Shown here one piece after another: positions 1-5,881 of a DNA stretch of 6,807 bases; positions within the stretch are counted from its first letter, which is position 1; the number at the start of each line of letters is the position of its first letter. The stretch spans positions 2,859 through 9,665 of the forward strand of contig DGEF01000082.1 in assembly GCA_002385805.1 (NCBI GenBank). The letters are read 5' to 3'. The position numbers and the translations under genes are program-made. The notes beneath the pieces are model-generated. The model was not told the DNA's origin, did not search any database, and saw only the letters and a list, made by a program, of their open reading frames with translations. Source of the stretch: Peptococcaceae bacterium UBA3933 (GTDB lineage: Bacteria; Bacillota; Peptococcia; Peptococcales; BICA1-8).

Positions 1-59
1 GGTAGAGCACCTGACTCTTAATCAGGGTGTCCCGGGTTCGAGTCCCTGATGGCCCACCA
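1..59 (+). tRNA. tRNA-Lys (anticodon CTT), 5' end cut by window edge
   Basis: The window opens in the D arm. The anticodon stem pairs 10-14 with 22-26 around a 7-base loop whose anticodon CTT is at 17-19, so it decodes the lysine codon AAG. The variable loop is 27-31, the T arm 32-48 (T loop TTCGAGT), the 3' acceptor strand 49-55 and the discriminator A is 56. The CCA end (57-59) is encoded in the gene. The 5' acceptor strand and start of the D arm lie outside the window. One oddity is a C33/T47 mismatch inside the otherwise paired T stem. Confidence 0.95.
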
Positions 60-95
60 AAAATACTCGTTGTACTGCAACGAGTATTTTTTTTT
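59..95 (+). terminator. Intrinsic terminator after tRNA-Lys
   Basis: Positions 61-72 pair perfectly with 78-89 (12 bp, extendable by A-T pairs at 59-60 with 90-91) around a 5-base loop. The T run at 87-95 lies partly in the stem and partly beyond it. It starts immediately after the encoded CCA, so it ends the tRNA transcript. Confidence 0.9.
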
Positions 96-460
96 ACTTA
101 AGAGTTTGTGGTATTTTTCATAAGCTTTTTAGTAGCATTTACATTTAGTAGAATACCTAAAGTCGCCAAACTATCCTCATAGAGGAGGTATTCTGCCAAA
201 TACATTAAATCTGCTTTATCTAGAAAACATATTTGTGGACAACTGGTAATATAATACCTAAATCATAGCCTTCGAACCACCAGCCATGAGGTGGAAAACC
301 ACTAAATATTCCTATCATTAGTTAAAAAATTTTTTTATAGAATAAACGAAGAAGGATATTTTAAAGAAATGGAATATAGTTTTAATAAATTGTTCGAAAA
401 CAAAAGGCTTAAGATTTCTAGGATTTGTGTCCACAAAAATTGCGAAAGGGTTGATTTTAA
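96..460. other. 365-base spacer with short, possibly decayed reading frames
   Basis: No confident gene is present. On the minus strand a stop-free frame runs 262-98 (54 residues, ending TAA; it includes DKADLMYLAEYLL). A second, different frame runs from ATG at 318 to TAG at 220 (32 residues, including PPHGWWFEGYDLG). Both read like protein but neither has a ribosome binding site, which would fit a frameshifted gene remnant or chance. On the plus strand an open frame from 306 contains an ATG at 369 and overlaps the start of the next gene, ending at 503. Small hairpins occur (for example TCCTC/GAGGA near 174-186 and CCACC/GGTGG near 277-294). I found no convincing promoter for the downstream gene. 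Confidence 0.4.
445..450 (+). promoter_or_regulatory. Ribosome binding site for the DUF362 gene
   Basis: AAAGGG ends 10 bases before the ATG at 461. It is the only purine-rich match near that codon and supports this start over downstream in-frame starts. Confidence 0.6.
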
Positions 461-1621
461 ATGGCCAAGGTTGTTATCAAGGAATGCAATAGCTATGAGT
501 TAAATCAATTAATATCTAAGATTAATAATGGGATAGAAATTCTGGGAGGTTGGAACAAATATTTACGGCCCGGCTTTAAGGTTCTCCTTAAGGTCAATAT
601 GATTGGTCCCAAATCTTCGGATTCGGCCGGGGTTACCCACTGTGAGTTTGTTCGGGCTTTGGTGAGGATTTTAAAGGAACAAGGTTGTATCGTATGGATA
701 GGAGACAGTTCCGGCGGAGCCATAGGAGGTATGGCGCCAACAGCCAGAAGTTTTAAGGTAACAGGTTATGAAAAGATTGCTCTAGAAGAAGGGGCTGTTA
801 TCAAAAACTTCGATAAGGAGGGTGTTGTAGAAGTAAAGGCCGAAAGTAATTCCCAGGAAAAAATGTATCTGGCCAAACCGTTATTCGATGCAGATGTAGT
901 CATAAATGTTCCGAAGTTTAAAACCCATTCCGCAGCAATTTATACAGGTGCTGTTAAGAATGTCTTTGGATGTGTACCGGGGTTAAGAAAAGCCAAATAT
1001 CATAAAATGGCACCCAGTCCGGAAGATTTTGGCCAGGTGATTGTTGATATTCATCGAGGAGCTAAGTTTCACCTGCATATTATGGATGGAGTTACAGCAA
1101 TGCAAGGAGAGGGCCCAACCGCCGGTGAAGTTTATCAGGCGAATAAGATTTTAATAAGTGAAGATCCTTTAGCTCTTGATACGGTGGCGATTCATATGTT
1201 GGGTATGGAGATAGCCGACGTTCCCATATTGAAAACAGCTCAGAAAAGAAAATTAGGGGAAAGCAAACTTGAGAATATTATTTTAAAAGGTGATTATGAG
1301 TCCGTTCCCAGGCTGGAAAAATTTAAGCTACCTAAGCGTTTTCGAAGTTCAAAGAAAAGAAATCATAAATTTTTAATTAAAGTAATTGATTTCTTTCAGG
1401 CCAGACCTAAGGTCAATAGAAACAAATGCCGAAACTGCAATGTTTGTGTAGAGAGTTGCCCGGTAAAAGCTATTAATATTGAAACCAAAGAAATTGATTA
1501 TCAAAAATGTATAGAATGCATGTGCTGCCATGAGTTATGCATGCATAAGGCGGTAGATTTAAAAAATGATAAAATTTTGGCTAGAGTTGCTACATTCTTT
1601 TATAATTTAGTACAGCGTTAA
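461..1621 (+). CDS. DUF362 domain protein with C-terminal 2x[4Fe-4S] ferredoxin domain
   Basis: The 386-residue protein is cytoplasmic, with no signal peptide or membrane segment. Residues about 1-290 match the DUF362 family, seen in THCEFVRALVRIL near 59, VPKFKTHSAAIYTGAVKNVFG at about 150-170 and MDGVTAMQGEGPTAG at 208-222. A basic linker (about 288-320) leads to a bacterial ferredoxin domain. Its first cluster ligands are C323, C326, C329 and C333 followed by Pro; the second set is C350, C353, C356 and C360, with an extra C355. DUF362 has no settled biochemical role. The ferredoxin tail implies that it receives or passes on low-potential electrons. It stands alone, convergent with the cytochrome operon, and is followed by a strong terminator. 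Family assignment is firm; function is unknown. Confidence 0.9.
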   Translation: MAKVVIKECNSYELNQLISKINNGIEILGGWNKYLRPGFKVLLKVNMIGPKSSDSAGVTHCEFVRALVRILKEQGCIVWIGDSSGGAIGGMAPTARSFKVTGYEKIALEEGAVIKNFDKEGVVEVKAESNSQEKMYLAKPLFDADVVINVPKFKTHSAAIYTGAVKNVFGCVPGLRKAKYHKMAPSPEDFGQVIVDIHRGAKFHLHIMDGVTAMQGEGPTAGEVYQANKILISEDPLALDTVAIHMLGMEIADVPILKTAQKRKLGESKLENIILKGDYESVPRLEKFKLPKRFRSSKKRNHKFLIKVIDFFQARPKVNRNKCRNCNVCVESCPVKAINIETKEIDYQKCIECMCCHELCMHKAVDLKNDKILARVATFFYNLVQR

Positions 1622-1673
1622 ATACTCTTTTCCATAAATCCGATCATATCTGATGGTCAAAACACAAAATAAG

Positions 1674-1728
1674 AAGAGAGTGTCGCCTAACTACCTTATA
1701 TAGTTACCGGCACTCTCTTTTTCTTTTG
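1674..1728 (+). terminator. Intrinsic terminator between convergent genes, probably bidirectional
   Basis: Positions 1675-1685 pair with 1708-1718 (11 bp with one G-T pair). A small internal loop follows, then 1688-1693 pair with 1701-1706 around a 7-base loop. A T-rich run (1718-1728) follows on the plus strand, so it ends the DUF362 transcript. Read on the minus strand the same stem is followed by a weaker T-rich stretch, and no better terminator was seen after the minus-strand operon that stops at 1851. It may therefore serve both sides. Confidence 0.85.
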
Positions 1729-1850
1729 AGTGGAAAATTTTTTTACTTTTGTCCAGACTTCTTTATCTTCCTGAAAAATTAAGCGATACGTTAAAAAGTA
1801 AAAATTTACCAAAGAGCCAGCCCTCTGGAGTCAAATATCTCCTGATTATT

Positions 1851-3041
1851 TTACACAATGCCTACATCATTGTAACGATCCCTTTGGGGTGTGTCCGCCG
1901 ATTTAGTGTTTTTCATTTTTACCCTATTTTCTAACCTTAGTTTTTCCTCTCCGAATAAATAAATCATAATGGAAGCAGCTATAGCTCCAAGGAAAATACC
2001 CCACTCTGTTAATGTGCTGGTGTATGTTCCCAGAGGGATATTAAAAGGTTGATTAAATTGACCGCTAATTACAAAAATGTGTTTGTCTACATACATACCG
2101 ATTAGAACCATAAGTCCGGCTATTGACAAGTGATTCGCTTTTTTTATGGTTTTTTCTTTATCATAGGCTTTTAATAAAATAATAAAAGGAATTATTAATC
2201 CAACTACAAGGTAAAGTACCCAAAATTGAAATCCATAAGGACTTCCGGTAACAAATGATGCATCAGGTACCCGTGCATAAGAAACTGTAATCAGCCTCCA
2301 AACGGTAAAGACCAAGGCTATTCCCAAAAATACAGTTAATATAACAGAAAGCTCTTTAATCGCCTGTTGAAGTTCCTGGCTCATAGACTGATTGCTTAAC
2401 CTGTAAGTTAAAATTGTTCCGGCAATCATGGCTGCAAGACCGGAAACTACTGCAGAAAAGACAAAAAATACAGGAGTTCCACTGCCAAACCATAAGGTTT
2501 TATCCAAAATTACCCCAAAGATACTACCTAATATACTTGTTGCAGCTACCGCAAATATTAAAGTAATAATAGAAGTTGCTCTCATAATCTTCTTATAGTT
2601 ATTGTGAATTGCCCAAAATTCAAAAAATAACAGCCCTAGATATACTGCGTAGATACTGCCCATCCACCACATGGGAGAACTGAAATTAGGTGAAAGTATA
2701 AAATAGATAACTCTGTCAAATCTTCCTAGTTCCATGGAAAGCATACCTAATGCAGGTACTAGCAAGGAAATTGCAAGGAAGTGGGCTCTTTTCTGCAAAA
2801 GTTGAAATCTATGAATTTCCAAAACTTCGAAAAAGTTTGCGGTTAGACACAACCCACTTGCTGTAAGGGCCATGAAAGTATAAGCTGCTATCAGCATATT
2901 CCAACCTACCAGGTCTGTGGACCCATAAACAGTCTGACCTTGAATAATAACTCTGCCTGCAGAATAAACTGCTACACCTAAAAAAACTATTAATACAAAC
3001 AGGCCCAATAATAACTTGGAACTATAATTTTTACGGGTCAT
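1851..3041 (-). CDS. NrfD/PsrC-family integral membrane subunit (putative quinol-oxidising)
   Basis: The 396-residue protein is very hydrophobic, with about ten candidate membrane helices (roughly 10-29, 47-72, 87-105, 125-146, 153-178, 188-213, 230-250, 270-290, 303-325 and 343-363) and a charged C-terminal tail from about 365. The stretch GRFDRVIYFILSPNFSSPMW (106-125) and the overall helix pattern are typical of the NrfD/HybB/PsrC family. These proteins bind menaquinol and exchange electrons with a partner iron-sulfur protein on the outer membrane face. That partner is the gene directly upstream, 21 bases away. AAAGGGGG at 3050-3057 precedes the ATG by 8 bases. It is the last gene of the operon. 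The NrfD-like family is clear, but the subfamily and physiological direction of electron flow are not. Confidence 0.88.
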   Translation of the reverse strand: MTRKNYSSKLLLGLFVLIVFLGVAVYSAGRVIIQGQTVYGSTDLVGWNMLIAAYTFMALTASGLCLTANFFEVLEIHRFQLLQKRAHFLAISLLVPALGMLSMELGRFDRVIYFILSPNFSSPMWWMGSIYAVYLGLLFFEFWAIHNNYKKIMRATSIITLIFAVAATSILGSIFGVILDKTLWFGSGTPVFFVFSAVVSGLAAMIAGTILTYRLSNQSMSQELQQAIKELSVILTVFLGIALVFTVWRLITVSYARVPDASFVTGSPYGFQFWVLYLVVGLIIPFIILLKAYDKEKTIKKANHLSIAGLMVLIGMYVDKHIFVISGQFNQPFNIPLGTYTSTLTEWGIFLGAIAASIMIYLFGEEKLRLENRVKMKNTKSADTPQRDRYNDVGIV

Positions 3042-3062
3042 TGTTCCTACCCCCTTTACCCA

Positions 3063-3800
3063 TTATCGTCCGATAAGCCCATAATAAACCTGTGGTTCCG
3101 TTAGCTTCTCCTTTTGTAATTGAACTCCGTTTCTCTGCCGGATCAGTTTTGATATTTTACTTTCCGGGTCATTTAAATCACCAAAAACCCTGGCTCCTGT
3201 AGGACACCAATCACAACAAGCTGTGGAAATATTACCTGCATCGATCCGATGCTTGCAGAAGGTACATTTAATAACCGTACCTCCCACATGTACTCCTCCT
3301 GGATGTTTCTTTTTATAAGAAAAAGGTGGTTTTTTATTAAACATTCTTACCCTATAAGGACAAGCCTGCATACAATATTTACAACCAATGCATTTCGTGT
3401 TATCTTGAACAACTATTCCATCTTCCCGTTTATAGGTAGCCTTTACCGGACAAACATTGGCGCAAACAGGATTTTCACAATGCATACATAATATCGGCTG
3501 ATAATATTCCCGAACATTATCCCCTTCACCGATTTTCATTTTTAATACCCTATTAGGAGTTATGCCCTCCGGCAACTGATTTTCTTTAATACAAGCCATA
3601 GTACAAGCATTACAACCAATACATTTTTCCAAATCGATAAACATACCGTATCTAACCTTTGCATTAGAAGGATTTACTTGGGTTTCTCCGGCTTCTAAAG
3701 TATCTGCCAGTCCGACTAAACTAACTCCTTTACCTGAAAGAATTAACAGACCTGTTAGTCCGGAATATCTGAGAAACTCTCTTCTGGTCATTTTCTTCAT
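3063..3800 (-). CDS. Tat-exported ferredoxin-like protein with four [4Fe-4S] clusters (NrfC/DmsB-like)
   Basis: The 245-residue protein starts with a twin-arginine signal (TRREFLR at 5-11, hydrophobic stretch about 14-33), so it should be exported folded to the outer face of the membrane. Four cluster-binding cysteine sets follow: C60/C63/C66/C70, C105/C108/C113/C117, C137/C140/C143/C147 and C179/C182/C195/C199, with an extra C196. This is the layout of NrfC, PsrB and DmsB subunits, which carry electrons between an NrfD-type membrane protein and a catalytic or cytochrome partner. Both kinds of partner flank it here: the cytochrome is upstream (27-base gap) and the NrfD-like subunit is downstream. 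The start is well supported by a strong ribosome binding site. No truncation or missing ligand is visible. Confidence 0.92.
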   Translation of the reverse strand: MKKMTRREFLRYSGLTGLLILSGKGVSLVGLADTLEAGETQVNPSNAKVRYGMFIDLEKCIGCNACTMACIKENQLPEGITPNRVLKMKIGEGDNVREYYQPILCMHCENPVCANVCPVKATYKREDGIVVQDNTKCIGCKYCMQACPYRVRMFNKKPPFSYKKKHPGGVHVGGTVIKCTFCKHRIDAGNISTACCDWCPTGARVFGDLNDPESKISKLIRQRNGVQLQKEKLTEPQVYYGLIGR

Positions 3801-3804
3801 AAAA

Positions 3805-3812
3805 TCACCTCC
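3805..3812 (-). promoter_or_regulatory. Strong ribosome binding site for the iron-sulfur subunit
   Basis: GGAGGTGA on the minus strand is a near-perfect anti-16S match ending 4 bases before the ATG at 3800. It is the strongest such site in the operon and suggests high translation of the iron-sulfur subunit. Confidence 0.85.
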
Positions 3813-3827
3813 ACCTATTACCCATAA

Positions 3828-4811
3828 TTACAAATCTTCTCCTGTTAAATAATTATAGGACTTTTCTAAAAGTGATTTTGCATACAAGGGATTGTGTACA
3901 CCAAAGCTACCATCTTCAGCTACCAGTCTCCAATTGTAAGTTGCCACATAAGCCTCATGAGGAATATCAGTTATTACATTGCCTTGGGCATCATAATAAG
4001 TGAAAGCTCCACCACCGGTTTCAATTTTTACCGCTCCGGTAGCATCCAAAATCGCTTTTTCCAATTTATTCAGTTTCTCTTTAATTTCATCTTGTAAACC
4101 GCCAATATTAAAGGTCTTTTCCGTTTGATCAACATGGCAACTACCACAGGTCTGATCAAAGTATTTTAGATCAGCCTTAAAAGTATGACTTTTGTAGCCC
4201 TCCTCGGTTACCGGCATATGACAAGTAACACAACTGTCTTCAATAGTAGAATGAGCTATTGATACCAGATATTCCTCTCCCGGAATTTCCATTCCACCTT
4301 GCCCCGTTAATAAGGCTGAATTCATTCCATAATGTGGGTAAGAATATCTTGTTAGTTCACCAGCTTCCGATTGGGTAAATAAAGTATCCGGATTATTATT
4401 GCCGTTGTGGCAAGAAGCACAGACAGCCCCACTACCCCCTTGAAAAGGCTCACTCATAAAAGGCAATTCAGCTAACCCTGTATCAATTCGCTCCTTACCG
4501 AAGCCTGTATGACATGCTTGACAATCAATCCCAGCTTGATGTTCCGGTAAAAAATCAACATCAGCATAAGCCAGTTGCTCCGCATACCCTACTCCGTCAT
4601 GGCATCTTGCACAATTGATGCCTCTTCCGGCGGTAACAGTTACAGCATATTGGTGTCCGGATGACTTCCACTCTTCTGATATTGCTTCAATCAAATCCAG
4701 GGAAAGTCCATCTTCCTCCTGCTCATTATTGCTTATTTCCTTTTCACTACAACCGGTAATTAAAAATAAAAGGGATAACAAAAACATTATAAGTGCAATA
4801 TATTTTTTCAC
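3828..4811 (-). CDS. Pentaheme c-type cytochrome lipoprotein
   Basis: The 327-residue protein begins with a lipoprotein signal: a hydrophobic core at about 4-19 and lipobox ITGC, with lipidated C21. It is therefore anchored on the outer face of the cytoplasmic membrane. Five CxxCH heme sites are present (C67, C97, C131, C194 and C222). Additional histidines at 53, 91, 160, 187, 209, 285 and 306 could be distal heme ligands. The last 100 residues carry no heme and end in a segment (HNPLYAKSLLEKS, 306-318) reminiscent of multiheme reductases such as NrfA. There is no CxxCK site, so it is not a canonical nitrite reductase. It heads the operon with the iron-sulfur and NrfD-like genes and may be their electron acceptor or a terminal reductase. 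The start codon is GTG, chosen because GAGGGTGG lies 7 bases upstream. Confidence 0.9.
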   Translation of the reverse strand: MKKYIALIMFLLSLLFLITGCSEKEISNNEQEEDGLSLDLIEAISEEWKSSGHQYAVTVTAGRGINCARCHDGVGYAEQLAYADVDFLPEHQAGIDCQACHTGFGKERIDTGLAELPFMSEPFQGGSGAVCASCHNGNNNPDTLFTQSEAGELTRYSYPHYGMNSALLTGQGGMEIPGEEYLVSIAHSTIEDSCVTCHMPVTEEGYKSHTFKADLKYFDQTCGSCHVDQTEKTFNIGGLQDEIKEKLNKLEKAILDATGAVKIETGGGAFTYYDAQGNVITDIPHEAYVATYNWRLVAEDGSFGVHNPLYAKSLLEKSYNYLTGEDL

Positions 4812-4818
4812 TTAAAAA

Positions 4819-4826
4819 CCACCCTC
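4819..4826 (-). promoter_or_regulatory. Ribosome binding site selecting the GTG start of the cytochrome gene
   Basis: GAGGGTGG on the minus strand ends 7 bases before the GTG at 4811. The reading frame encodes a short basic start (MKKY) and then the lipoprotein signal, which agrees with this start. Confidence 0.7.
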
Positions 4827-4856
4827 TCTTTTTATAATTTTTTTATTTTTTCATTA

Positions 4857-4885
4857 AATATACCTAATTAATTGTATATTATCAA
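4857..4885 (-). promoter_or_regulatory. Sigma-A-type promoter of the cytochrome/iron-sulfur/NrfD operon
   Basis: On the minus strand a -35 box TTGATA (4885-4880) is separated by exactly 17 bases from a -10 box TATATT (4862-4857). Transcription would begin near 4850, leaving a leader of about 40 bases before the GTG at 4811. A 7-bp dyad (4876-4891) covers the -35 box and may be an operator. Confidence 0.65.
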
Positions 4886-4891
4886 TAATAT
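4876..4891. promoter_or_regulatory. Candidate operator: AT-rich dyad over the -35 box
   Basis: ATATTAT (4876-4882) and ATAATAT (4885-4891) form a perfect 7-bp inverted repeat with a 2-base centre, overlapping the -35 element of the cytochrome operon promoter. The overlapping TTGTATATTATCAA (4872-4885) also loosely resembles a CRP/FNR-type box (TTGAT-N4-ATCAA), but one half matches poorly. A repressor-like position is an inference, because AT-rich DNA makes such dyads by chance. Confidence 0.3.
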
Positions 4892-4962
4892 TAGACAATT
4901 GGAAAATTTTAATATTTTTATAAAACTGCTTTTTCATAAGTTTTACCACTTTCCTTATATTT

Positions 4963-4990
4963 AAAGCCTAGAGTTGTCTCTAGGCTTTTT
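4963..4990 (-). terminator. Intrinsic terminator after rubrerythrin
   Basis: Positions 4963-4973 pair perfectly with 4978-4988 (11 bp) around a 4-base loop. The hairpin starts a few bases after the rubrerythrin stop codon (4995-4997). The minus-strand tail is CTTTAAATAT, a short U tract. The plus-strand side has a better T run, but no plus-strand gene reads into it. Confidence 0.75.
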
Positions 4991-4994
4991 AAAA

Positions 4995-5585
4995 CTATTT
5001 TGCAGCAAATGATTCAGCAAATGGCATATAAAATCCTTGGGGATGTTGACATACATAACAAACCTTTGGCGGTTCTTTACCCACATGAATATTGCCGCAT
5101 ACAGTGCACATCCAGGCAATTTCTTCATCCCTCTTGAATATTGTTCCGTTTTCTATTTCATCAGCCAGTCTCCCAAATCTATCCGCGTGAGTTTTTTCAA
5201 TTTTTGCTATACTTTCAAAAACATTTCCAATTTCCGTAAAGCCTTCTTCTTTGGCTATTTTGGCAAAATTCTTATATACTTCATCCCATTCTTCTAACTC
5301 ATTATGCTGGGCTGCTCTCAAAGCTTTAACCGTATCCTCATAAACATCAACGGGATAAGCCCCGGAAATGCTAATATTATCACCGGCATAATCTTTTAGT
5401 TTTTGATAAAAGACTTTAGCATGAGACCTCTCCTGGTCCGCAGTATAGTCAAATACGGCTCCTATTACATGATATCCTTCCTTTTTTGCAGCCGCAGAAG
5501 CAATATTATAACGGTTTCTGGCCTGACTTTCTCCCGCAAATGCCCTCATTAAATTTTCATAAGTTTTACTTCCTTTTAAATTCAT
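4995..5585 (-). CDS. rbr: Rubrerythrin (diiron peroxidase with rubredoxin domain)
   Basis: The 196-residue cytoplasmic protein reduces hydrogen peroxide to water in anaerobes, using electrons from reduced ferredoxin or rubredoxin. The N-terminal four-helix ferritin-like domain (about 5-145) keeps the diiron ligands E19, E52xxH55, E96, E99 and E130xxH133. The C-terminal rubredoxin domain (about 155-190) has iron ligands C160xxC163 and C176xxC179. The length and domain order are those of classical rubrerythrin. The ATG at 5585 is preceded by GGGGAG at a 6-base distance. It appears monocistronic, with a terminator close behind and another isolating it from the unit upstream. PerR control is common for this family, but no clear PerR box was found here. 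Confidence 0.95.
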   Translation of the reverse strand: MNLKGSKTYENLMRAFAGESQARNRYNIASAAAKKEGYHVIGAVFDYTADQERSHAKVFYQKLKDYAGDNISISGAYPVDVYEDTVKALRAAQHNELEEWDEVYKNFAKIAKEEGFTEIGNVFESIAKIEKTHADRFGRLADEIENGTIFKRDEEIAWMCTVCGNIHVGKEPPKVCYVCQHPQGFYMPFAESFAAK

Positions 5586-5631
5586 ATTTATCTCCCCTTT
5601 TTTAAATTAGTTTTAATTAAGGTGCTTTAGT

Positions 5632-5660
5632 TTTAAATGTTAGGGTATAACCTCGTTCAA
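5632..5660 (-). promoter_or_regulatory. Weak candidate promoter for rubrerythrin
   Basis: On the minus strand TTGAAC (5660-5655) lies 17 bases from TTTAAA (5637-5632). The -10 box is poor. Its spacer contains one copy of a sequence that recurs about 108 bases upstream (5745-5767). Other AT-rich pairings are possible, so the placement is uncertain. Confidence 0.25.
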
Positions 5661-5680
5661 ATAAATTTTTAGTACTAGTT

Positions 5681-5821
5681 TTACCAATATACAACTAAAA
5701 TATAAAAATCCGGGTTAGATTTTTGTACTTTTTCCTTTCCTTCCATGTTAGGGATAAGTATAATCCTGGAAGATACTATTTCATCACTAAGCCTTTTATT
5801 TAGATTTTTAATTTTTATCAC
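5681..5821 (-). other. Possible 46-residue reading frame upstream of rubrerythrin
   Basis: A frame opens with GTG at 5821 and ends with TAA at 5681-5683. GAAAGG lies 9 bases upstream of the GTG, a plausible ribosome binding site. The product would be basic at its start, with a hydrophobic, aromatic end (FYILVVYW). I do not recognise it. An open stretch this long is expected by chance in AT-rich spacers, and it sits between a terminator and the rubrerythrin gene, so it may be untranslated leader sequence. Confidence 0.15.
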
Positions 5822-5837
5822 TTAGTTTTGCCTTTCA

Positions 5838-5873
5838 AATAAGAAAACCCGGAGTTTACCTTTACCCCGGGTT
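5838..5873 (-). terminator. Intrinsic terminator after the C_GCAxxG_C_C gene
   Basis: On the minus strand AACCCGG (5873-5867) pairs with CCGGGTT (5852-5846), a GC-rich 7-bp stem with a 14-base loop, followed by the T-rich TTCTTATTT. It begins within about ten bases of the stop codon at 5882-5884. Confidence 0.8.
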
Positions 5874-5881
5874 AAACTTAT

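Noticed and set aside
1..59. Integration (att) site at the tRNA 3' end
   Set aside because: No duplicate of the tRNA 3' end and no integrase gene is visible in the window.
505..723. Minus-strand open frame inside the DUF362 gene
   Set aside because: It is antisense to a clearly conserved domain, with no ribosome binding site or recognisable product.
1749..1934. Plus-strand open frame crossing the 3' end of the NrfD-like gene
   Set aside because: It overlaps the conserved gene on the other strand and sits after a terminator, with no family resemblance.
3249..3491. Plus-strand open frame within the iron-sulfur gene
   Set aside because: It is an antisense shadow of the cysteine-rich ferredoxin coding sequence.
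3894..4097. Plus-strand open frame within the cytochrome gene
   Set aside because: It is an antisense shadow without independent support.
3828..4811. Calling the cytochrome NrfA (ammonia-forming nitrite reductase)
   Set aside because: It has five heme sites, like NrfA, but all are CxxCH with none CxxCK. It is also shorter than NrfA and is a lipoprotein.
4615..4815. Plus-strand open frame opposite the cytochrome N-terminus
   Set aside because: It is antisense to the lipoprotein signal and first heme site, and has no recognisable domain.
4854..4937. 27-residue minus-strand frame upstream of the cytochrome gene
   Set aside because: It spans the predicted promoter and has no well-placed ribosome binding site. 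Its AT-rich codons fit a chance frame.
5037..5297. Plus-strand open frame within rubrerythrin
   Set aside because: It is antisense to the rubredoxin domain and diiron ligands, and its translation is low-complexity and aromatic.
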